Below, piece after piece: positions 46,202 through 53,788 of a DNA stretch of 64,000 nucleotides. The notes under the pieces were generated by a model. That model saw only the letters and a list, made by a program, of their open reading frames with translations. It had not been told where the DNA came from and ran no database searches. Position numbers and translations under genes: made by a program. The stretch comes from Polyangiaceae bacterium (GTDB taxonomy: Bacteria; Myxococcota_A; Polyangia; Polyangiales; Polyangiaceae): assembly GCA_020633205.1 (NCBI GenBank), contig JACKEB010000011.1:496001-560000 (forward strand). Reading direction: 5' to 3'. The number at the start of each line of letters is the position of its first letter. Within the stretch, counting starts at the first letter, position 1.

Positions 46202-46243
46202 CGCAGAGCTGCCTTGCTGATGCAGAGCTGCCTTGCTGATGCA
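46187..46243. repeat. 19-base tandem repeat, three copies
   Basis: GAGCTGCCYTGCTGAYGCA repeated in phase at 46187-46205, 46206-46224 and 46225-46243. The first copy contains the methyltransferase stop codon, so unit changes could alter or extend the protein end. Confidence 0.8.
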
Positions 46244-46275
46244 CTGCGTTGCCGTGCGGCAATCCATGTGGCGAG

Positions 46276-46557
46276 CTATTTCTGCTGGCTCACGTGCACT
46301 TGCTCGAGGCGCCGGCTTTCGTCGATCAAGCGCTCGAAGATGCGTCGTACGGTCTCTTGGGTGAGGGGCGAGCGACACGCAGCGGAGAGCTTGTCCAACA
46401 CGTCCCGCTCTCGAGCAGGATCGTAGACGCGCAAGTTGCGAGCGCGTTTGAAGTCTCCGACTCTCAGCACCACCTCCACGCGTCTCGCCACAAGCTCCAA
46501 GATCTCTCGATCCAGCGCGTCGATAGCGTCTCGCAGCTCAGCTAGCTCGGGGTCCAC
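46276..46557 (-). CDS. Chorismate mutase, AroQ type
   Basis: 93 residues, the size of a stand-alone AroQ-class mutase that turns chorismate into prephenate for Phe/Tyr synthesis. ELRDAIDALDREILELVARRVEVVLRVGDFKRARNLRVYDPAREREVL-like sequence (positions ~7-53) has the LRxxID, Arg26, Lys37 and DPxRE motif, and the C-terminal helix LTQETVRRIFERLIDESRRLEQ is typical. It begins 17 bases after the vWA lipoprotein stop, an odd operon partner. Confidence 0.88.
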   Translation of the reverse strand: MDPELAELRDAIDALDREILELVARRVEVVLRVGDFKRARNLRVYDPARERDVLDKLSAACRSPLTQETVRRIFERLIDESRRLEQVHVSQQK

Positions 46558-46574
46558 AGCCGGCTACTCTACAC

Positions 46575-47783
46575 TCACTTCAGCTCGGTCGGGCAGCCTG
46601 AGACGATTTGAACCTGGTCGACTTTGGCGCTCTGCAGCTCCACGCAGCGGTCGCCAACGATCTCGATGTGCGTGTCGTCTACCCAGCGCCAGCCGTCGCT
46701 CTGATCGCTGGGGATCAGAGCGCTGTCGAAGTAGACGTTCACCTTGTTCCGATCCGGCGGCTTCGCGTTGAGCTCGATGGTGCAGCTGATCGCTACCGCC
46801 AGACCAATCTGAACCAGGGCATCGCTGAGCGCCTGAGGAGAATCCGCCGGATAGTAGCGGGGCTCAACTCCACGAGAGCGCCCACCAGCTACCGCGAGCT
46901 GGTTCAGGGTGTCCTGGTAAGGCTCGCTGCCCTTCATGCCAATCACGAAGGTATCTACGCCGCCGGCGCGTAGCTCAGCCACGCGAGCGACGCTGGGCTC
47001 TCGATCCAGACAGTTGAGCTGAGCACCCAAGGCAAAGTTGGGGTCGCAGCAGTTCAGCTTCGCATCACACTCGAAACCACCGACTGTAGCCCCTTCGATG
47101 TTCAGCTGGCACTCCTCGGCGGTGCAGTCCTGCTTGGAGTTGCAGTTTGGCCCGCCGTCGGTGGCCAAGATCACGTAAGTGCGGCGGTCTTCGTTGAGCA
47201 ACGACGAGCGGAGCACCTCGAGGGTGGAGGAGACGGGCGTGCCGCCTCGCACGGGCGCGTCGTCCAGCGCGTTGAGCAGACCGCGCAGGGTGGCGCTCGT
47301 TCCCGATTCCGGGTTGGGTTCGCCGGCTCGCAGCGCATACACCTCGGAGCCGGCGGCACACTCACCGATCCCCGGATTCGGAAACACCGCCGCGCCGTAG
47401 CGGACGTGAGGACCGACCAGCTGCAACACGTCTCTGATCGCATCGTGAGTTGCTTCCGCGAGGCTCCGCCCAGAGACCTCTTGGTTCATGCTCCCCGAGT
47501 GGTCCACAACGAAGTACAGGTTCGGCCGCTCATCCACGATTGGGATCAACTCGTTGCCGCAGAGCCCGCTTGCGTCGAGCGGCGGTGGATCATCGGTTCC
47601 GCTCTCGATGAAGCCCGCGTCATTGACCGGTTTCTGGGTCGCGGCGGGCGGGGGCGCGCGCTCTTCGGCGCCACAGCCGGCTGCCATCAGCGCTCCCCCA
47701 GCCACCGCGAGGCCCAGCACGATGGCTTGAGACAGGCGCTTGTGCAGCGCGCTGACTGGCGGGGGAGGGGCGCACTTCACCAC
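46575..47783 (-). CDS. vWA-domain lipoprotein
   Basis: About 402 residues from GTG 47783 or 47780. The frame stays open to 48353, but that part lies opposite the next gene and is rejected. Lipobox GGALMAAGC. A von Willebrand A domain with MIDAS motif FVVDHSGSMN, then a GGTPVSSTLEVL motif and ILATDGGPNCN (third MIDAS motif). Cysteine pairs cluster at CNSKQDCTAEEC and CDAKLNCCDPN. C-terminal beta domain with two Cys. Similar layout to the vWA lipoprotein near 30-31 kb, so paralogues. Divergent from the giant CarboxypepD_reg gene. Confidence 0.82.
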   Translation of the reverse strand: MVKCAPPPPVSALHKRLSQAIVLGLAVAGGALMAAGCGAEERAPPPAATQKPVNDAGFIESGTDDPPPLDASGLCGNELIPIVDERPNLYFVVDHSGSMNQEVSGRSLAEATHDAIRDVLQLVGPHVRYGAAVFPNPGIGECAAGSEVYALRAGEPNPESGTSATLRGLLNALDDAPVRGGTPVSSTLEVLRSSLLNEDRRTYVILATDGGPNCNSKQDCTAEECQLNIEGATVGGFECDAKLNCCDPNFALGAQLNCLDREPSVARVAELRAGGVDTFVIGMKGSEPYQDTLNQLAVAGGRSRGVEPRYYPADSPQALSDALVQIGLAVAISCTIELNAKPPDRNKVNVYFDSALIPSDQSDGWRWVDDTHIEIVGDRCVELQSAKVDQVQIVSGCPTELK

Positions 47784-47857
47784 CCAAGCAGGGTACTTCG
47801 CCGCGTATTGGACGGCAAACGCTGGTCCGGGCTCGAGCTGGAGGTATCGTCCCGGGG

Positions 47858-50800
47858 TTGAGCGACCCGAAACGCAAATCAGCCGATTCGCCAGGCAAGC
47901 GTCCCACGCCGGAAGCAGGGGATGCTGGAGCCAAGGGTGCTCGCGTCGGGGACGCAGCGAAGAATGCCGTGCGCGGCGAGCGCTTCGCGCGCTGGGCCTA
48001 CTGGCTCGCCGCGCTGGTGTGTTTGGTGTTCCTCGCGGGGCTGATGGACACTCGACTGATCCCGCCGCTGACCTCAGGTCCCGTTGCACCCTCACCCCCA
48101 ACCCCGGTCGAGGAGCGAGACGGACGGCTGCTGGTGCTCGCGGTGGATGGTCGCGGTTGCGTGAAGACCCCTGTCGATGCGGGAGCCGACGCTGGGGGCG
48201 ACCGAGCGGTGGATTGCAGTAGCGCGCCGCCGGTGGCTGGCGCGACGGTGAGGCTGTTCTTACGGCTTGGCGATCGCTACTACGCGTCGGGGCAGGGTAC
48301 CACGGACGAACAGGGGACCGTGTCTCTAGAGGCGTTGCCGCGCGGAGCCACATGGGTGCTCGTGAACGCGGAGGGTTTCGCTCGCAGCAGCGCCCAGCTC
48401 GTGGTCGAAGGCCTGGAGGCTCCCGAAGACGTGCGTCGCGCGCGGGTGGTGCTCGAGCCCGCGCAGCAGCTGACCGTCAGAGTGCAAGATGAAGCGGGCA
48501 ACCCGCTTCCAGACGCCACCGTGCTCGCGACGGGTGGTGACCCATTGCCCCACGGCGGGCTCACCGACAAGCACGGCAAGCTGGAGTTCACCAGTCTGGG
48601 GCGCGCGCCGTGGACGGTGAAGGCCTCCGCTCGAGGTTATGAATCCCAGACGCAGTCGGGAGTGACCGGGGACTTGATGCTGACCCTGCGTCGTCTGGGA
48701 AGCCTGAGCGTGAAGGTGGTCGACGTAGGCGGTGGGCCGGCCCAAGGCGCGGACGTGCTGATTTCGGGCTCTGGGTTGTGGCCGGCGCGCCGAGCGCGCA
48801 CCGACGCGCTGGGAATCACCCGTATCGGCGGCTTGCTGTCGGGCGCATATGACATCCGCGCGGAAAAAGCCAGCGCGGTTAGCCATACCTTGATCGGACA
48901 CCAGGTCACCAAGGGTGAGCACGCCGAGGTCACGCTCCAGCTCTTGCCTGGGCGCATGGTGCAGGTCGTGGTCAGCGGTGGCAGCGAGGAGCAGAGCGAG
49001 CTAGTCCAAGGTGCGGATGTCGTGCTCACGGAGTTCGGCTTGAGCTCGTTTCCCATTCAAGGCACCACGGGCAGCGACGGCAGCGTTACCCTTGGCCCCA
49101 TCGCGCCAGGGCCTGCGACGGTTTCGGCTCGCGCGACGGGGTTCGTTGCGCGAGGGGGAGTGCCGGTTCCAGAGCAGCTCGACGGACCCGTGAAGATCAG
49201 CTTGCTCAAGGGCGCCACGCTGATCGGGTTGGTTAAGGACACCAATGACAACCCCGTTGACGGTGCGTCCATCGAGATCATCGGAACTGACATCGACGGC
49301 ATGCCCGTCGCGGAAACGCCGCAGCTCACCGCCTTCCGCGACCTGCACTTTGCCTGGGCGCTGGCGGGACCAAGTCCGCTGATCCCCGCGGGCGAGCTCG
49401 GGGTCATGCCGGGACCGATTCCGCCGATCCCCAAGGACTGGCCTCCTAGTTCCGCGGGGATGGTCTTCCAAGACTTCGATCAGGGACGCCAATCCGACTA
49501 TGTGCCTTGGGTGACCGGGCTGGACGGCCGCTTCAGAGCGCACCCAGTGACGCCAGGTCGCGTGCGCGCGCTGGTGCGCCACCCGGCGTACGTCGAAGGC
49601 ATCAGCGACGTCGTGACCTTGGGGCCCGGGGGTGAAGCGGAGGTCGAGGTGGTGCTGAAAGCGGGTGGTACGCTTGAGGGCAGACTGGTCGACAAGGGCG
49701 GTTTTGGGGTCAGCGGTGCACGCATCGACATCATGGCGCTCGAGGGAACCCTCGAGCGCACAACCGTGACCGCGAGCGACGGTACGTTCGCGTTTGCTGC
49801 AGTGCCCGAGCAAATCTTGCTGAACGTCTACAGACCCGATGACTTCGATCGCGTGGTCATCACGAAGGTGATCGAGGTCCCCGAGGGCGGGAAGAAAGAG
49901 ATCGAGATCACACTGCCTGAAGAACGTGAGCCGATTGTGGTGCGGGTGGAGGCAGGGCGTGGTGATCCGGTCGAGATGGCTCAGGTGAGCGTGCTCAGCC
50001 TCGACCCCGAGGAGCCCCTGCGGGCCACTTTCTTCAGCGACGAGCGCGGTGAGGTGAAGGTCGAGGACGCTCGCGGTCTGCCCCTCGAAGTGGTGGTGAC
50101 GGCGCCTGGCTACGCACGCGCGCAGGTGCAGCTGAAGCAGGCGGCTGAGCTGGTCAGCGTCAAGCTCGAGACCGCAGTCAGTGTGATTGGCCAGGTGACG
50201 GCGGTGCGCGGTCGGCGCTCCGTGGAGGGCGCGAACATCCTCTTGATCAGCGGTGGCGAGCAGAAGGGCGCGCTTACTGACTCCGACGGGAAATTCCGCA
50301 TAGATAATGTGACGCCGGGTCCTGGGCGGCTCGTGGTGAGCCATCCGGAGTTCGCTCGCGTCGAGCGCAACTTGAGCATTGAGCGCACAGAGCGCGAAGA
50401 CCGCCCGGTTGAACTCGAGACGGTGGACCTCAGCGCGCCCGGCGATGTCGAGGGAGACGTCGTGGATACTGACGGCGAACCCGTCGCCGGTGCTCGCGTG
50501 GCAGTGGACGTCGCTCCCGCGTTCTTGCCTGTCGGCGCGCTGCCGCCGGGAGTTGCGGTTACCGACTCCAAGGGACACTTCGTCCTCCGCGGCCTGAGCG
50601 CTGGAGCAGTGCTGCTCGAGGCATACGCGGCGGATGTAGGGCGAGGGCAGCTCAAGACCGAGGTGAGCGAAGGCGATGCCACGCGGGGTGTGCGAATCGT
50701 GTTGAACCTTCCGGTTAGCGACACGGAGCCTGCTGCGACTGGCTCAGTCGCAGTGACTCTGGGCGAGAACGATACGGATCAAGGGGTGGTCGTCGTGCTG

Positions 50801-51007
50801 GTTCACGTCGCACCAGGGAGTGAGGCGGAGCGAGCAGGCCTCTTGGCAGGCGACTTCGTGCTTGCGGTAGACGGAGTCGACGTGACCGGCATGGTAGATG
50901 CGCGACGGCGCATGAGCGGCCCGGTGCGGGGCGACGTGGTGCTGGAGATCGAACGCAACGGCGGCCCGCTCACGCTTCGGGTGCGGCGCGAGCGGGTTCG
51001 ACGCTAG
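47858..51007 (+). CDS. Giant membrane protein with repeated CarboxypepD_reg-like domains and PDZ domain
   Basis: 1049 residues, TTG start with GGAGG 13 bases upstream. N-terminal disordered part (~43 residues), one membrane helix (WAYWLAALVCLVFLAGLM), then ~eight carboxypeptidase-regulatory/CNA-B-like beta sandwich repeats with G-x-x-V-x-x-A-x-V and T-D-x-x-G-x-F motifs (VQDEAGNPLPDATVLATGG; GVSGARIDIMALEG; VRVEAGRGDPVEMAQVSVL; GRRSVEGANILLISGGEQKGALTDSDGKFRI; DTDGEPVAGARVAVDV). The last ~85 residues are a PDZ domain (HVAPGSEAERAGLLAGDFVLAVDGVDVTGM). Surface or periplasmic architecture; function unknown. Confidence 0.88.
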   Translation: MSDPKRKSADSPGKRPTPEAGDAGAKGARVGDAAKNAVRGERFARWAYWLAALVCLVFLAGLMDTRLIPPLTSGPVAPSPPTPVEERDGRLLVLAVDGRGCVKTPVDAGADAGGDRAVDCSSAPPVAGATVRLFLRLGDRYYASGQGTTDEQGTVSLEALPRGATWVLVNAEGFARSSAQLVVEGLEAPEDVRRARVVLEPAQQLTVRVQDEAGNPLPDATVLATGGDPLPHGGLTDKHGKLEFTSLGRAPWTVKASARGYESQTQSGVTGDLMLTLRRLGSLSVKVVDVGGGPAQGADVLISGSGLWPARRARTDALGITRIGGLLSGAYDIRAEKASAVSHTLIGHQVTKGEHAEVTLQLLPGRMVQVVVSGGSEEQSELVQGADVVLTEFGLSSFPIQGTTGSDGSVTLGPIAPGPATVSARATGFVARGGVPVPEQLDGPVKISLLKGATLIGLVKDTNDNPVDGASIEIIGTDIDGMPVAETPQLTAFRDLHFAWALAGPSPLIPAGELGVMPGPIPPIPKDWPPSSAGMVFQDFDQGRQSDYVPWVTGLDGRFRAHPVTPGRVRALVRHPAYVEGISDVVTLGPGGEAEVEVVLKAGGTLEGRLVDKGGFGVSGARIDIMALEGTLERTTVTASDGTFAFAAVPEQILLNVYRPDDFDRVVITKVIEVPEGGKKEIEITLPEEREPIVVRVEAGRGDPVEMAQVSVLSLDPEEPLRATFFSDERGEVKVEDARGLPLEVVVTAPGYARAQVQLKQAAELVSVKLETAVSVIGQVTAVRGRRSVEGANILLISGGEQKGALTDSDGKFRIDNVTPGPGRLVVSHPEFARVERNLSIERTEREDRPVELETVDLSAPGDVEGDVVDTDGEPVAGARVAVDVAPAFLPVGALPPGVAVTDSKGHFVLRGLSAGAVLLEAYAADVGRGQLKTEVSEGDATRGVRIVLNLPVSDTEPAATGSVAVTLGENDTDQGVVVVLVHVAPGSEAERAGLLAGDFVLAVDGVDVTGMVDARRRMSGPVRGDVVLEIERNGGPLTLRVRRERVRR

Positions 51008-51103
51008 CCGAACGGTGCGTGCGTCTCCAGAGCTGTTGGGCAACGGCGCAAAACCCCAGCCGTTGCCCGCGAAAGCGTTGAGACGTTGCCGCGAGGCAAG
51101 AAG

Positions 51104-52498
51104 TTACAGGCAGATCATGCTGCGCATGAACGCGCGGTACTTGTCCGAGGAGTCGTACTCGGACCAAGCGACGAAGTTGCCGTTGCCCGCGGTGTTGGTC
51201 AGCGAGACGGTTCGGCGAATCGTCCCGCCGTTGGTTGGGTCGTGGATTAGCTGGGCCCAGGCCCGGATTTCTCCGTCGGGCTTCATGATGTTGAAGAGGA
51301 TTTGGTTTTTCAGGTTGATCGTTGAGAACACGACGGTGTTCATGCCTGTCGCGAGCGGGCTGGTCGGGCCGATCTCGTCGGTGCTGGTAATCATCCGCCG
51401 CTCCTTCACGCTGCTTGGCAGCGAGCCACCGACGAAGATGTCGTTGATCTTCGAGGGGAGCACCGGGCCGGTGAAGAGCTTGCCCGGCAGCAGATTTGGT
51501 GGCTGATTGACGGTGATGCCCATCACGAAGAAACCGGCGCTGTTACTGGTGATGGTCGCCAAGGCAGTGGGGCGGAGCGTTGGGTCTTCAAACGCGAGCT
51601 TCTGCGTAACCCCAAGCTGAGCGGCGGTGGCGCCTGCCCAGCCTTCGCCTTGCTCGTTCATTCCCACATGGATACCGCCAGCATACGCATAGGCGGCCAG
51701 CTGGAGCTGTTCTCCGTTGGGCCCATTGATGAAGTCGATCACGGGGGGACCGGCGACCAATTTCGTCGTGTTGGCATTCGGGTGGCAATCCAGCATCCAG
51801 TGCAACCCGCCGTTATAGGAAGGTAGCGCATAGTTGGTTTGCCCGATGCACTCGGAGGGGATGGTGATCGGCGTTGCGGTGGGATTCAGCGGCGTTTGAA
51901 GGTCGCGACCCTGCAGAGGGAACAACCACTCGGCGAGCCCGTTTGGGGTCCGAGTCAGCAGCTTCAAGTTGTTTGCGTCGCAGCTCAGCCCATCCACGGT
52001 CACGCCCGCCGCGCTGTAGCTCCACTGGTTTTCGATGGGGTTGCCGTCGTTCCCGAAGCGCACTCGGAAGAAGTCAACGCCCTCCACGGTTTCGCGCGCG
52101 ATGAAGCCGTCCTCGCCGCAGCGGGTGACCGCCAAGTTTGGCTCATCGTCCATGGGGGGCAACGAGGTGTCGGTCGTCAGCTCCCTCGCCGTCCCCGCGA
52201 CGCAAGTCAACATGGTAGCCCCGCCCGCACCCGCGGTTCCGGCGGAGCCTCCTGCTCCGCCTGCTCCGGTTCCAGCGGTCGAGCCGCCGCCGCCGGTGGT
52301 TCCAGCGGAGCCGCCGCCCGCTCCGGTTCCAGCGCTCCCGCCCATCCCGCCGTCAGCACCTGAGCCCGCGAGCCCTCCGCTACCGCCAGAGGTTTGCCCC
52401 GCGGAACCGCCGTTGTCGACATTCGAGTCGCGCTCCTTGGCGGCACAGCCGACGAGCAGGCCAAGACAACACACCGAAACCAAAAGTTGACTGCGCAT
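51104..52498 (-). CDS. Large lipoprotein, hypothetical
   Basis: 464 residues from ATG at 52498, preceded by GGAGATCTT as ribosome-binding site. Lipobox LGLLVGC. A Gly/Ala/Ser linker spans ~30-95. The remainder is predicted beta-rich, looks like a propeller or WD-free adhesin (RCGEDGFIARETVEGVDFFRVRFGNDGNPIENQW; LLTRTPNGLAEWLFPLQG; LASIVASVTYA-like blocks not clear) and ends in two cysteine-containing strands (FMRSMICL). No enzyme motif seen. Convergent with the giant gene (97 bp gap). Confidence 0.8.
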   Translation of the reverse strand: MRSQLLVSVCCLGLLVGCAAKERDSNVDNGGSAGQTSGGSGGLAGSGADGGMGGSAGTGAGGGSAGTTGGGGSTAGTGAGGAGGSAGTAGAGGATMLTCVAGTARELTTDTSLPPMDDEPNLAVTRCGEDGFIARETVEGVDFFRVRFGNDGNPIENQWSYSAAGVTVDGLSCDANNLKLLTRTPNGLAEWLFPLQGRDLQTPLNPTATPITIPSECIGQTNYALPSYNGGLHWMLDCHPNANTTKLVAGPPVIDFINGPNGEQLQLAAYAYAGGIHVGMNEQGEGWAGATAAQLGVTQKLAFEDPTLRPTALATITSNSAGFFVMGITVNQPPNLLPGKLFTGPVLPSKINDIFVGGSLPSSVKERRMITSTDEIGPTSPLATGMNTVVFSTINLKNQILFNIMKPDGEIRAWAQLIHDPTNGGTIRRTVSLTNTAGNGNFVAWSEYDSSDKYRAFMRSMICL

Positions 52499-52810
52499 AA
52501 GATCTCCGAACAAGCGTGGAGGACAGGCCCCAACCGGGCCACAGGCCCCAGCTAAGTCTTGCACGAAAATAGACCGCAGGGCGAGGCTCCTACGGAAGCC
52601 CCGCCCTGCTTTTAGCCACGCTTCCGCGGGTGTTTGGCCTTGTTTAGCCGTTCTGCACAGCCGTTCTACACAGCCGTTCTACACAGCCGTTCTACACAGC
52701 CGTTCTGGATGGGCGCTCTGCAGAGGAAGCGGCTCTGCACATCCGGACTGCACATCCGCACTGCACATCCGTCCTACAAAGCCGCGCGGTCGGCTTAACC
52801 GAAGGTTGCT
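52499..52810. other. Intergenic region with two 13-base tandem repeat arrays
   Basis: 312 bp between two lipoprotein genes on the minus strand. It holds the promoter of the 464-residue lipoprotein gene in its first 100 bases, and the repeats listed below. Confidence 0.6.
52646..52774. repeat. Two 13-base tandem repeat blocks
   Basis: First block: AGCCGTTCTACAC in four units (first unit ends GCAC) plus 9 bases, 52646-52706. Second block: TGCACATCCGNAC-type in three units, 52736-52774. The two blocks share the 13-base period and the CACA/GCAC + CCG design, so they may be diverged forms of one repeat. Non-coding. Confidence 0.85.
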
Positions 52811-53599
52811 CTATTTTGGCGTCGCTTCGAGTTCCAGGCTGACCTGGGGCATCTTGTTGACCTTCTTGCTCAGCGTGTCGAATGTCGCCTGAGCGAGCTT
52901 GCCGAACGCCTCACGAGGACGCACGTCGTGCTTCTCCATGTCCACGGGGATCGCTTCCTTGCTCTTGATCAACAGCTGGGTCGGCTTGTCCCCCTCGTAC
53001 TTCACCGTGAGTTCCAGCTTCGCTGTCTTCTCCACGGTGCGCTGATGTAGCCGAAAGTCTCCCGTGACCGTGAGGTCGAGCTTGCGCTCGGCGCCACTGA
53101 GCTTCGTGATGTCTTTCTCGCCGTCGGTCTCGACCTTCTTGACCTTGAACTCGATGTAGCGGTTCTTCGCCTTCTCGGCGTCGGGTGCGTCCTTGCCGAT
53201 CTCGAGCCAGTTCATCACGTGTTCGTTCTGAGTGTCGCTCTTGACCTTCTCACCGAACTCGGCGTTTTCGTTTTCGCGCTTCTGCTGATAGACGACCAGC
53301 TTCTCGAGGTCGATTTTCACGAGGCCCGTGGACTTCGTCACGTCGTGTAAATCCACATAGAATTCCCCGCTGGCTGACCCGGGCGCGTCGCCGAAGATCT
53401 TCTCAATGGGCGCGTCCATCAGGAACGTTACCTTCGAGGCGTCGGTCTTGACGTCGAAGGCGCTTGCTTCGGTTGGCTTGGCGGCAGGTTCCAGCGAGGA
53501 GGACACCGGGGCGGCGTTCTTCGAAGGCCCTTCGTCACACCCGCCGAGTCCGAGTGCGAGACCAAGAGCGAGTGCCGGCATCCAAATGCGTCGAATCAT
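52811..53599 (-). CDS. YceI-like lipoprotein
   Basis: 262 residues, lipobox LGLGGC. The body is a YceI-type lipocalin-like beta barrel: FDVKTDASKVTFLMDAPIEKIFGDA, GEFYVDLHDVTKSTGLVKIDLEKLVVY, YIEFKVKKVET, LTVTGDFRLHQRTVEKTAKLELTVKY. YceI proteins bind polyisoprenoid or amphiphilic lipids in the periplasm. C-terminal charged helix (GKLAQATFDTLSKKVNKM). Single gene unit on the minus strand. Confidence 0.85.
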   Translation of the reverse strand: MIRRIWMPALALGLALGLGGCDEGPSKNAAPVSSSLEPAAKPTEASAFDVKTDASKVTFLMDAPIEKIFGDAPGSASGEFYVDLHDVTKSTGLVKIDLEKLVVYQQKRENENAEFGEKVKSDTQNEHVMNWLEIGKDAPDAEKAKNRYIEFKVKKVETDGEKDITKLSGAERKLDLTVTGDFRLHQRTVEKTAKLELTVKYEGDKPTQLLIKSKEAIPVDMEKHDVRPREAFGKLAQATFDTLSKKVNKMPQVSLELEATPK

Positions 53600-53788
53600 C
53601 GAATCTCCTTTGCGCCGGCATGTGTTCCGGCTGGGGCACTAGTACGCCGGTCTCTCGCGCGGGTTTCAAGGCACGTCGGGCGATCTTCGGCCACGGTGGA
53701 TTTCATTCTGGCCGAAGCTTATGCGCGCTGAGGTCCGAGCGCTGTCTTTTACCGGTTAAACCGCTGCCAGGCGTCAGTTGTCGCCGGC

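Noticed and set aside
47784..48353. N-terminal extension of the vWA lipoprotein
   Set aside because: Pro/Arg/Ser-rich, lies opposite the start of another gene, and would place the signal peptide in the middle of the protein.
49001..50578. 525-codon minus-strand frame inside the giant CarboxypepD_reg gene
   Set aside because: His/Arg-rich shadow of a convincing gene; no motif or signal.
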